From an uncultured Clostridia bacterium (GTDB lineage: Bacteria; Bacillota_A; Clostridia; Christensenellales; UBA1242): DNA of 6,238 bases. The first letter of the stretch is position 1; every line of letters begins with the position of its first letter. Both the position numbers and the translations under genes were made by a program. The notes beneath the pieces were generated by a model. It ran no database searches. It worked only from the letters and a program-made list of their open reading frames with translations, and was not told the origin of the DNA. Below are positions 1-5,462 of this stretch, one piece after another. The DNA is taken from positions 1 to 6,238 of the forward strand of contig CANRFP010000064.1 in NCBI GenBank assembly GCA_947629895.1, read 5' to 3'.

Positions 1-579
1 ACTTTTAGGGAAATTGTTGGAACAAAGTCTTTGAAAATTGAAAACAAAGCGGACAATACATACAGATTTTTGCGAAACAAAAACAAACTTTTATTCACTC
101 TTGACGGCTGCATTGGGGTTAAAACGGGCTTCACAGACAATGCAGGAAGATGCTTGGTTTCGGCAGTTGAAAGAGATGGTATGAGGCTTGTGTGCGTGGT
201 GCTGAATTGTGGGCCAATGTTTCAAGAAAGCGCCGTCCTTCTTGACGAGTGCAGCGAAAACTACAAACTTGTTGATTTGACTTCTCTTTATGATTTTGAC
301 CACAACGTTGTTGTGCAAAATGGCAGAAAAAACTCTTCCAAACTTGGCACAAGTGAGCATTTTGTTTATCCTGTAACCGAAAAAGAACTTGAACGCGTGA
401 GGATTGTGGTTTCAAAACCAGATATTTTGGATGCTCCTGTTCCAAAGGGGACTGTTGTGGGAAAAGTGGAAATATTTTTGGACAATAACTTGCTTTTTAC
501 TGAAAAAATCTTTACAATAGAAGATATAAAACCAAAATCGGTTGTGCAGAGAATGAAAGATTTTTTCGCTAATTGGTAA
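1..579 (+). CDS. D-alanyl-D-alanine carboxypeptidase (peptidase S11, PBP5/DacF-like), C-terminal part
   Basis: The frame is open from base 1 to the TAA at 577-579, so the gene starts upstream; 192 residues are visible, about half the usual length of roughly 380-400. The KTG triad of serine penicillin-binding enzymes is at visible residues 41-43, in the context GVKTGFTDNAGRCLVSA, which is the S11 signature (third active-site motif followed by the NAGRC segment). The catalytic SxxK and SxN motifs lie outside the window. Residues about 95-175 match a PBP5-type C-terminal beta domain, with VYPV and a KGTVVGKVE segment. The last residues (SVVQRMKDFFANW) could form the amphipathic membrane-anchoring helix known in this family; that is inference. 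Family role: removes the terminal D-Ala from peptidoglycan pentapeptides outside the cytoplasmic membrane. A TTG at 31 is an internal codon, not a start. A terminator follows directly. Family assignment is firm; dacF versus dacB is not decidable here. Confidence 0.93.
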   Translation, partial: TFREIVGTKSLKIENKADNTYRFLRNKNKLLFTLDGCIGVKTGFTDNAGRCLVSAVERDGMRLVCVVLNCGPMFQESAVLLDECSENYKLVDLTSLYDFDHNVVVQNGRKNSSKLGTSEHFVYPVTEKELERVRIVVSKPDILDAPVPKGTVVGKVEIFLDNNLLFTEKIFTIEDIKPKSVVQRMKDFFANW

Positions 580-586
580 AAAACCG

Positions 587-617
587 CTCTCAAACCGAAA
601 TGGTTTGGGAGTTTTTT
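587..617 (+). terminator. Intrinsic terminator after the carboxypeptidase gene, abutting the rluB start
   Basis: A 10-bp stem pairs CTCTCAAACC (587-596) with GGTTTGGGAG (602-611), with one T-G wobble and a GAAAT loop, followed by six T residues (612-617). A run of A residues precedes it (578-583). The T-run ends at the base before the rluB ATG. It has the full form of a Rho-independent terminator for the upstream gene, but it also contains the only plausible ribosome binding site of rluB, so it may act as an attenuator or translational switch. Confidence 0.8.
607..611 (+). promoter_or_regulatory. rluB ribosome binding site embedded in terminator hairpin
   Basis: GGGAG (607-611) is six bases before ATG 618 and is the only purine-rich Shine-Dalgarno-like stretch there. 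It fixes 618 as the rluB start rather than the in-frame ATG at 600 or the open frame back to 573. The site is fully base-paired in the terminator hairpin 587-611. Confidence 0.6.
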
Positions 618-1325
618 ATGAGATTAAACAAATTTTTAAGTGCGTGCGGAGTTGCATCGAGAAGAAAATGCGATGAAATTATTTTAAACGGGCAAGTGAG
701 TGTGAACGGAAAGGTTGTCACCGAACTTGGCGTTTCCGTCAATGAAAAAAAAGATGTGGTTGCGTTTGATGGAAAAGTTGTGTCCTTGCCAAAGCAGTTT
801 GTTTATCTTAAACTTAACAAGCCAAAGGGATATGCTTGCACAAAAAGTGACGAAAAGGGACGAAAAACAATTTTTGACCTTGTGGAAAGCAATGTGCGGC
901 TGATAAATGTTGGCAGGTTGGACTATGACACGGAGGGGCTTATTTTTTTGACGAATGATGGGGATTTTGCAAACCTTGTCACGCATCCAAAGTTCCATTT
1001 TGAAAAGGAATATCAAGTGACCGTTGAGGGCGAGATGAAAGAAAGCGAACTTGCGGTTTTGAGGGCAGGCGTGGTTGAAAATGGCGTTCGCATGCCAAAA
1101 GCAAAGGTTAAGTTTTTGAGTTTTGACGGAAAATTCACCAAAGTTTCGGTTGTGATTGACGAGGGGCAAAATCACCAAGTTAGAAGGATGTTTGACTGCA
1201 TAGGAAAGTCTATTCGCCTTTTGAAAAGGGTGCGAATTGGTGCGGTTACGCTTGGCGGACTTACGCGCGGAAAAACAAAACCTATGACGGAAGAGGAAAT
1301 TGCATTTTTTAAGGAGAATGTATGA
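618..1325 (+). CDS. rluB: Pseudouridine synthase, RsuA/RluB family
   Basis: This 235-residue protein has the usual length and layout of RsuA/RluB enzymes, which convert specific uridines of rRNA to pseudouridine in the cytoplasm. Residues 1 to about 48 form an S4 RNA-binding domain (MRLNKFLSACGVASRR... NGQVSVNG). The catalytic segment GRLDYDTEGLIFLTNDG is at 99-115, with catalytic Asp102. The EGQNHQVRRMF signature is at 182-192. RluB acts on 23S rRNA (U2605 in E. coli) and RsuA on 16S U516; RluB is chosen because this is the usual Bacillota paralogue in this neighbourhood, so the specificity is inference. The start at 618 is set by the S4 domain start and the GGGAG at 607-611. The stop overlaps the next start as ATGA (1322-1325), which implies translational coupling to the flavoprotein gene. 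Confidence 0.93.
   Translation: MRLNKFLSACGVASRRKCDEIILNGQVSVNGKVVTELGVSVNEKKDVVAFDGKVVSLPKQFVYLKLNKPKGYACTKSDEKGRKTIFDLVESNVRLINVGRLDYDTEGLIFLTNDGDFANLVTHPKFHFEKEYQVTVEGEMKESELAVLRAGVVENGVRMPKAKVKFLSFDGKFTKVSVVIDEGQNHQVRRMFDCIGKSIRLLKRVRIGAVTLGGLTRGKTKPMTEEEIAFFKENV
1311..1316 (+). promoter_or_regulatory. Ribosome binding site of the HI0933-family gene
   Basis: AAGGAG lies five bases before ATG 1322, inside the last codons of rluB. With the ATGA stop/start overlap it supports the 1322 start and coupled translation. Confidence 0.85.
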
Positions 1326-2527
1326 AAGTTGCCGTGATTGGAGCGGGAGCATCTGGGCTTTTTGTGGCGGGGTTACTTCAAAAGAAAGGTTTTGAAGTTT
1401 CTATTTTCGACAAAAATGAGAAGGCGGGCAAAAAACTTTACATAACGGGCAAAGGCAGGTGCAACTTAACCAATCTTTGCTCGCCAGAGGACTTTTTGAC
1501 GCAGGTTGTGCGAGGGGAAAAGTTTTTGAGAAGCGCAATCCACTCTTTTTCCAGCGAGGATGCAGTCAAGTTTTTTGAGGGGCTTTCTTTAAAGACAAAA
1601 GTTGAAAGGGGAAATCGTGTTTTTCCACTTTCGGATAAATCCAGCGATGTGATTAAAGTTTTGGAAAAAATCCACTGCAAAAATGTTGAATTTTGCCTAA
1701 AACAGGAAGTTGTTGATGTTGCAAAGGTTGGCGAAGTGTTTGAGGTGAAAACAAAAAGCGGAAAACAAATTTTTGACAGGGTGATTGTTGCAACGGGCGG
1801 AAAAAGTTATTCACAAACGGGCAGCACAGGCTTTGGATATAAAATTGCAAAAAAGTTTGGGCATGAAATTGTGCCTATTGTGCCAGCACTTTGCCCTATT
1901 GTTTTGAAAGATGATTTCGTGAAAGATTTGCAGGGCGTTTCGCTTAAAAATGTCACGCTGAAAGTGAATTTTGACGGCAAAAAGAAGGATTTTTTTGGGG
2001 AAATGCTTTTCACAGACAAAGGCATTTCCGGGCCAATTGTGCTTACGGCATCAAGTTTTGTTAACAGAAGCAAAGATGTGAAATTGGCGCTTGACTTCAA
2101 GCCGGCATTAACAGAGCAACAACTTGATGCAAGGCTTTTAAGAGAATTTGAGGAAAACAAAAACAAAGACATCAAAAATGTGCTTAAAAACCTTCTTCCA
2201 AAGGCTGTGGCGGAAGTGTTTTGGAAGGTTGTTTTGGGAGCAGAAGAAAAGCAGTGCAATGCAATAACAAAACAAGAGAGGCAAAAAATTCTTGAAAATC
2301 TTAAAAACTTTACACTTCACTTTGGCGGGCTGTATGACCTTGAAGCAGGCATTATCACAAGCGGAGGGATTGATTTGAAAGGAATTGACCCAAAAACTTT
2401 TGAAAGCAAACACGCAAGCGGGCTGTATTTCCTAGGCGAAGTTTTGGATTGTGACGCGCTCACGGGAGGCTTTAATCTTCAAATTGCTTGGGCAACAGCA
2501 TATTCTTGTGCAAAAAATTTTCAATAA
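1322..2527 (+). CDS. NAD(P)/FAD-dependent oxidoreductase, HI0933/YhiN (BaiN-like) family
   Basis: At 401 residues this is full length for the HI0933 flavoprotein family. The N-terminal dinucleotide-binding GAGASG is at 7-12, followed by the acidic end of strand beta-2 (FDKNEKAGKK) and the family hallmark ITGKGRCNLTN at 41-51. A second FAD-contacting segment, VIVATGGKSYSQTGSTG, lies in the middle. FTDKGISGP follows it, and ITSGGIDL, then GEVLDCDALTGGFNLQIAW, end the protein. All diagnostic motifs are present and intact. Such proteins bind FAD in the cytoplasm. Their substrate is generally unknown; BaiN of bile-acid-converting clostridia is one named member, and nothing here supports that specific reaction. 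The gene is translationally coupled to rluB and is probably transcribed with rluB and plsC. Confidence 0.93.
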   Translation: MKVAVIGAGASGLFVAGLLQKKGFEVSIFDKNEKAGKKLYITGKGRCNLTNLCSPEDFLTQVVRGEKFLRSAIHSFSSEDAVKFFEGLSLKTKVERGNRVFPLSDKSSDVIKVLEKIHCKNVEFCLKQEVVDVAKVGEVFEVKTKSGKQIFDRVIVATGGKSYSQTGSTGFGYKIAKKFGHEIVPIVPALCPIVLKDDFVKDLQGVSLKNVTLKVNFDGKKKDFFGEMLFTDKGISGPIVLTASSFVNRSKDVKLALDFKPALTEQQLDARLLREFEENKNKDIKNVLKNLLPKAVAEVFWKVVLGAEEKQCNAITKQERQKILENLKNFTLHFGGLYDLEAGIITSGGIDLKGIDPKTFESKHASGLYFLGEVLDCDALTGGFNLQIAWATAYSCAKNFQ

Positions 2528-2553
2528 AGCAACTTTTTGTTCATAAAATTCAA

Positions 2554-2559
2554 AAGGAG
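2554..2559 (+). promoter_or_regulatory. Ribosome binding site of plsC
   Basis: AAGGAG is eight bases before ATG 2568, in the 40-bp gap after the flavoprotein gene. I see no convincing promoter in that gap, which fits co-transcription. Confidence 0.85.
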
Positions 2560-2567
2560 AGAAAAAT

Positions 2568-3188
2568 ATGTTTTATCAAATTTGCAAAATTTTACTTTGG
2601 ATTCCACTTCAAATTTTGCACCCTTCCATTTTGTTTGGGCGAAAAAATATGCCAAAGGGGAAGGCGATTGTTGCGCTAAATCACCGCTCAAATTGGGATT
2701 ATGTTATGTTTGGGCTTAACACTTGGCGAAAAAATGTGGTTATGGCAAAGAAGGAACTTTTCAAAAACAAGCCGTTTGCTGCCATATTGAAGAATTTTGG
2801 CGGAGTTCCAATCGACAGAGATAAAAACGACATAAACGCAATCAAAATTTGTATGAGAGCACTAAAAGAAGAAAAACATCTTGTCATTTTCCCGGAGGGG
2901 ACAAGGCTTAAAGATGAAAGTCAAATTTTGGGCGAGATTAAAAGCGGGCTTGCCATGATTGCCATCAAAACAAAAACGCCAATTGTGCCTGTTTGGATAA
3001 ACAAAAAGGCAAAACTTTTCCGCCTTGTGAAAATTTATATTGGAAAACCTTTTGAACTTTCCGAGTTTTATGACAAAAAACTTGACGAGGAAACACTGGA
3101 AAAGGCAAGCGAAGTTGTGCGAGAAAAATTCCTGGAACTTCGCGGACAGCATCTAACAAAAAACCAAAAAAAAGAAGCCAAAAACTGA
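2568..3188 (+). CDS. plsC: 1-acyl-sn-glycerol-3-phosphate acyltransferase (PlsC)
   Basis: This 206-residue member of the PlsC/LPLAT family attaches an acyl chain to the sn-2 position of lysophosphatidic acid, giving phosphatidic acid at the inner face of the cytoplasmic membrane. The four acyltransferase blocks are all visible in order: block I NHRSNWD (38-44, the catalytic His39-x4-Asp44), block II GGVPIDRD (78-85), block III FPEGTR (108-113) and block IV TPIVPVWI (137-144). A short hydrophobic N-terminal stretch (about 4-22) probably sits on or in the membrane. The C-terminal tail is Lys/Gln rich. Start 2568 has a good AAGGAG. In many Clostridia cmk (CMP kinase) lies immediately upstream; here it is missing. 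The gene ends at a bidirectional terminator facing a convergent gene. Confidence 0.95.
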   Translation: MFYQICKILLWIPLQILHPSILFGRKNMPKGKAIVALNHRSNWDYVMFGLNTWRKNVVMAKKELFKNKPFAAILKNFGGVPIDRDKNDINAIKICMRALKEEKHLVIFPEGTRLKDESQILGEIKSGLAMIAIKTKTPIVPVWINKKAKLFRLVKIYIGKPFELSEFYDKKLDEETLEKASEVVREKFLELRGQHLTKNQKKEAKN

Positions 3189-3198
3189 CTTCTTTTTT
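3166..3198. terminator. Bidirectional intrinsic terminator between convergent plsC and the unknown gene
   Basis: A run of A residues then GAAG (3166-3177) pairs with CTTC then six T residues (3189-3198); the core GAAG/CTTC is extended by A-T pairs around an 11-base loop. The T-run reads as a U-tract on the plus strand, and the A-run gives one of eight on the minus strand. It overlaps the final codons of plsC and part of the TAA of the minus-strand gene (3197-3199). The stem is GC-poor, so efficiency is uncertain. Confidence 0.65.
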
Positions 3199-4045
3199 AT
3201 TTTTCCCTTTCATTGTGATTTGTTGTTGCGTTTTGTTTGTTGCCTGCAAGGTTGATGTTTTCGCGAGGGGTTGGTTTTTCTTGTGGGCAATGGAGAGGGG
3301 TGTTTTCTTTTTGCTGCTCCTCTCGGGTGAGGGTGGCATCTTTTTGCTGTTCCTGTTGGGAGAGTGCCTCCTTCTTAAACTTTATGCAGTTATCAAAAGC
3401 CAAAAGCAGTTGATAATCTTTCACTTTTGGCCCGGCTTTAACTAAATCGGCAACATCCAAAAGTTTTTGCCCGCTTATTTCTGAAAGCACTTCAAAAGAA
3501 AACAGTTTCAAATATAAATCTTTATCCATAATCAAATCATAGTTGAAATCAAAAATTTGGGGATTGCCATCATGCTCTGTCAACAAAACAGAGTGCAAAA
3601 ACGCACCTTTAAAATAGCCAATGCCCGTTAGAACGGTGCTGTGTGTGTCGTGCTTCGCCAAAACCATTGAATACTCCAAGCAATTTCCAAAACAGTAAAA
3701 CTTTTTTATGAATGTTGGGATTTTTCCATCTTTGTAGATGTTGTGCATATCCAAAAATTCGCCTTCGCCAAAAATTGTTTTGAGGTGATATGGCTTTTTT
3801 ACTGTGCCGCGGCCTTTCAATTCTTGCACAAATTCGTTGGATTTGAGCATATGTTTGCATGTTGTTATGCGGCTGATTTTTTTTAATAATGGCATGTTTT
3901 CTTGATTTTTGAAATGTATTAAACCAATTATTGTGTTCAACATTTCATTAACCGATTTTAGGTTGGAGTCAAGCAGGCAGTTTGGTTTTCGCAAAGTGCC
4001 TTCGTGACTCTGTTTATATAAAATTTCAGCTTCTTCTTTTGTCAT
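3197..4045 (-). CDS. Protein of unknown function with possible Cys-His-Asp triad and repeat-rich tail
   Basis: I do not recognise this 282-residue protein. The longer open frame begins at 4063, but that ATG lies between the -35 and -10 of a near-perfect promoter; the ATG at 4045 coincides with the predicted transcription start, so 4045 is chosen. There is no signal peptide or membrane segment, so it is probably cytoplasmic. Residues 1 to about 110 look mostly helical and charged. Residues 117-180 hold the most conserved-looking core: FGNCLEYS (Cys122), LHSVLL (His151) and IFDFNYD (Asp166). This order and spacing resemble transglutaminase-like/papain-fold thiol enzymes; that is inference only. 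Residues from about 226 form a Gln/Glu/Lys/Asn-rich, probably disordered tail with 11-residue repeats. It is monocistronic, convergent with plsC and divergent from rpsA, in the place where ispH is often found. It may be an acquired accessory gene. Confidence 0.8.
   Translation of the reverse strand: MTKEEAEILYKQSHEGTLRKPNCLLDSNLKSVNEMLNTIIGLIHFKNQENMPLLKKISRITTCKHMLKSNEFVQELKGRGTVKKPYHLKTIFGEGEFLDMHNIYKDGKIPTFIKKFYCFGNCLEYSMVLAKHDTHSTVLTGIGYFKGAFLHSVLLTEHDGNPQIFDFNYDLIMDKDLYLKLFSFEVLSEISGQKLLDVADLVKAGPKVKDYQLLLAFDNCIKFKKEALSQQEQQKDATLTREEQQKENTPLHCPQEKPTPRENINLAGNKQNATTNHNEREK
3304..3357 (-). repeat. 33-nt-spaced degenerate repeat encoding an 11-residue unit
   Basis: The plus strand carries CTTTTTGCTGCTCCT at 3307-3321 and CTTTTTGCTGTTCCT at 3340-3354, offset by exactly 33 bases. 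In the minus-strand protein this gives QEQQKDATLTR (231-241), then EEQQKENTPLH (242-252), and a weaker third unit CPQEKPTPREN (253-263). The unit is in frame, so copy number could vary without a frameshift. Confidence 0.6.
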
Positions 4046-4051
4046 ATCCAA

Positions 4052-4079
4052 ATTATACCACATGATTTTGTTTTGTCAA
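4052..4079 (-). promoter_or_regulatory. Near-perfect sigma-A promoter of the unknown gene, predicting a leaderless mRNA
   Basis: Reading the minus strand, TTGACA (4079-4074) and TATAAT (4057-4052) are both full consensus, separated by 16 bases. Counting from the -10, +1 falls on 4045, the A of the ATG. No Shine-Dalgarno sequence is present before that ATG. Confidence 0.85.
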
Positions 4080-4139
4080 GAGCCAATTTTTGCTTTAAGG
4101 CTTTTTTCAGCCCCAATTTTGAATTTTTTTTCGTATTGG

Positions 4140-4168
4140 TTGACTTTTAATTTGTTATTTGTTAATAT
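4140..4168 (+). promoter_or_regulatory. Candidate sigma-A promoter of rpsA
   Basis: TTGACT (4140-4145), a 17-base spacer and TAATAT (4163-4168) give a plausible promoter with +1 near 4175. The leader would be only about 13 nt, with AAGAG at 4176-4180 as a weak Shine-Dalgarno seven bases before ATG 4188. It faces away from the promoter at 4052-4079. Confidence 0.6.
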
Positions 4169-4187
4169 TAAACGCAAGAGTGGTATT

Positions 4188-5216
4188 ATGAGCGAAAAAT
4201 TTGATTTAGAAACTATTGACAAAACTTTTACTTCTTACAAAAAAGGACAATCTTTTGATGGTGTGGTTGTTTTAAGGCGTGACGATGGGGTTATTTTCAA
4301 CATCGGCGGCAAAAACGATGCCTTTATTCCTGCAAGCGATTTTGAAGATTTTTCAAAAATTAAAATTGGTGACCGCTTTGGCGTGGTTATCACCAATCAA
4401 AAGAACGAAGAGGGCTTGATTGAAGCATCAAAGTCTTTGGCGGATGCACTGCGCATTGCAAATCAAAACGCACAAACGCTGAGGCTTGGAAGCAAGTTCT
4501 CTTTTGTGCCAACAGGCGTGAAAGATGGGCTTGTTTCAAAGATGGGCGATTATTCAATCATTATTCCTTTTGAAGAGGTGTCGGCAGGCTATGTGAAAAA
4601 TTATCACCATTTTGTTGGAAAGCAAATGGAGGCGGTTGTCACCGAAATTGATAAGGAAAACAAAACTATTGTGGGCAGCGTGAAACTTCTGCAGGAGCAA
4701 ATAAGAGTTGCCACAGAAAACAATTTTTGGAACAGCATTTTCATCAACAAAATTGTCAAAGGAAAAGTGGAAAGAATTATGCCTTATGGAGCGTTTGTGA
4801 ATGTTGACGGCGTGGATTGTTTTCTTCACATTTCCAACATTTCATATGAGAGGCTTGAAAATGTTGAAAGCGTGCTTTCTGTGGGCGAAGAAAGGCAGTT
4901 TAAAGTGCTGAAAGTGGACAGAGAAAGCAAAAAGGTGGAACTTTCTCTTAAAGCCTTGCTGGAAAATCCAAAACTCACAAAAATAAAACAACTTGAAATT
5001 GGACAGGTTTATGACGGGGAGGTTATTAAACTTTTGCAGTTTGGCGCAATCGTGAGCGTTGAAAATGGTGCAAGCGGACTGCTTCACATTTCAAATTGCA
5101 CAGATGACCGCACGAAAAAAATCCACGAACTTGTTCGAGTTGGGGATAAAATCAGGGTTGAAGTTATTTCCAAAGATGAAGAAGAAATGAAAGTGTCCTT
5201 CAAACTTGCCCAATAG
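4188..5216 (+). CDS. rpsA: 30S ribosomal protein S1 (four S1 domains)
   Basis: This 342-residue protein consists of four S1 (OB-fold) RNA-binding domains: about 19-83 (KGQSFDGVVV... GKNDAFIPAS), about 99-166 (degenerate), about 187-255 (KGKVERIMPYGAFVNVDG... CFLHISN) and about 270-340 (GQVYDGEVIKLLQFGAIVSVENG... GLLHISN). Four domains is the form usual in Bacillota, against six in E. coli S1. The third and fourth carry the canonical GAF/GAI and LHISN signatures and are the likely main RNA-binding units. The role is mRNA binding at the 30S subunit, though Bacillota S1 may be less essential for initiation than the proteobacterial one. Start 4188 is preferred over the open frame back to 4062, because the extension is hydrophobic noise and crosses the promoter. 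A weak Shine-Dalgarno (AAGAG) precedes it. The partner ispH, often adjacent or fused to this gene in Clostridia, is absent. Confidence 0.9.
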   Translation: MSEKFDLETIDKTFTSYKKGQSFDGVVVLRRDDGVIFNIGGKNDAFIPASDFEDFSKIKIGDRFGVVITNQKNEEGLIEASKSLADALRIANQNAQTLRLGSKFSFVPTGVKDGLVSKMGDYSIIIPFEEVSAGYVKNYHHFVGKQMEAVVTEIDKENKTIVGSVKLLQEQIRVATENNFWNSIFINKIVKGKVERIMPYGAFVNVDGVDCFLHISNISYERLENVESVLSVGEERQFKVLKVDRESKKVELSLKALLENPKLTKIKQLEIGQVYDGEVIKLLQFGAIVSVENGASGLLHISNCTDDRTKKIHELVRVGDKIRVEVISKDEEEMKVSFKLAQ

Positions 5217-5241
5217 ACAATCCAAATTAAAACAAAAATAG

Positions 5242-5255
5242 GGTGCAAAAGCACC
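5242..5255 (+). other. Small hairpin before the truncated tRNA copy
   Basis: GGTGC-AAAA-GCACC forms a 5-bp stem followed by TTTAT. It could be a weak terminator for rpsA or a processing signal. The equivalent hairpin before the intact tRNA (5333-5347) keeps its pairing through a C-G to T-G change. Confidence 0.45.
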
Positions 5256-5260
5256 TTTAT

Positions 5261-5297
5261 GCTGGTGTGGCTCAGGGGTAGAGCAATTGATTCGTAA
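5261..5297 (+). pseudogene. Truncated tRNA-Thr(CGU) copy, 5' half only
   Basis: The acceptor 5' strand GCTGGTG, TG, D-stem GCTC...GAGC with a seven-base loop, anticodon-stem 5' strand ATTGA and loop TTCGTAA (anticodon CGT) are all present. After 5297 the sequence becomes A/C-rich; there is no TCAAT to close the anticodon stem, no T-arm, and no 3' acceptor strand. It cannot fold as a tRNA. It differs from the intact gene in acceptor, D-loop and anticodon stem, so it is a diverged paralogue and not a very recent copy. Confidence 0.8.
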
Positions 5298-5315
5298 ACA
5301 AAAATCAAACAAAAA

Positions 5316-5389
5316 CAAATCACAAAAACTTGGGTGTGAAAAGCACCTTATGCTGATGTGGCTCAGTTGGTAGAGCAGTCGATTCGTAA
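5316..5389 (+). repeat. Imperfect direct repeat, copy B (leader, hairpin, intact tRNA 5' half)
   Basis: This is the counterpart of 5223-5297. It contains the hairpin GGTGT-GAAAA-GCACC (5333-5347) and the first half of the intact tRNA-Thr. Confidence 0.75.
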
Positions 5390-5427
5390 TCGACAGGTCG
5401 CGGGTCCGAGTCCCGCCATCAGCTCCA
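5352..5427 (+). tRNA. tRNA-Thr(CGU), CCA encoded
   Basis: This is a complete 76-nt cloverleaf. The acceptor stem is GCTGATG/CATCAGC (5352-5358 with 5417-5423), and the D-stem is GCTC/GAGC with loop AGTTGGTA. The anticodon stem GTCGA/TCGAC holds loop TTCGTAA, with anticodon CGT at 5385-5387. The variable loop is AGGTC, and the T-stem GCGGG/CCCGC holds loop TCCGAGT. The discriminator is T and CCA is encoded (5425-5427). The CGU anticodon reads ACG and resembles E. coli thrW. Position 55 is C (TCC instead of the near-universal TTC), so the usual pseudouridine 55 cannot form. I see no clear promoter just upstream; it may be transcribed by read-through from rpsA. A terminator follows at 5434. Confidence 0.96.
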
Positions 5428-5433
5428 AAAACT

Positions 5434-5462
5434 TGCCTATATATAGGCATTTTTTTATTTTT
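5434..5462 (+). terminator. Intrinsic terminator after tRNA-Thr
   Basis: TGCCTATATATAGGCA (5434-5449) is a perfect 16-base palindrome that folds into a 6-bp stem with a TATA loop. It is followed by TTTTTTTATTTTT (5450-5462), the form of a Rho-independent terminator. Confidence 0.85.

Larger units (their letters stand above)
5223..5297 (+). repeat. Imperfect direct repeat, copy A (A-rich leader, hairpin, tRNA 5' half)
   Basis: This segment matches 5316-5389 with a few substitutions and one- or two-base indels. It covers an A-rich leader, a small hairpin and the tRNA-Thr 5' half up to the end of the anticodon loop. The match ends abruptly after TTCGTAA. Confidence 0.75.

Noticed and set aside
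490..518. Possible promoter TTGCTT-N17-TACAAT inside the carboxypeptidase gene, which could drive rluB
   Set aside because: The -35 matches consensus at only three positions, and the terminator lies between it and rluB; too weak to annotate.
573..617. Earlier rluB starts at 573 or 600
   Set aside because: Both lie in or before the terminator hairpin, without an SD; the S4 domain begins at the 618 methionine as in family members.
684..1352. 222-codon open frame on the minus strand
   Set aside because: It is entirely antisense to rluB, whose motifs are intact; the translated product shows no recognisable domain.
1807..2259. 150-codon minus-strand frame opposite the flavoprotein gene
   Set aside because: It is a shadow of a gene with full family motifs; its Ser/Phe-rich content is the expected result of antisense AT-rich coding.
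4062..4187. N-terminal extension of rpsA from ATG 4062
   Set aside because: It crosses both divergent promoters, encodes hydrophobic noise with no S1 similarity and lacks a ribosome binding site; ATG 4188 is used instead.
5091..5450. Minus-strand reading frame with a GTRTRDLSITNRLLYQLSHI segment
   Set aside because: That segment is the antisense translation of the tRNA-Thr gene, a well-known spurious protein; the rest is antisense to rpsA and the repeats.
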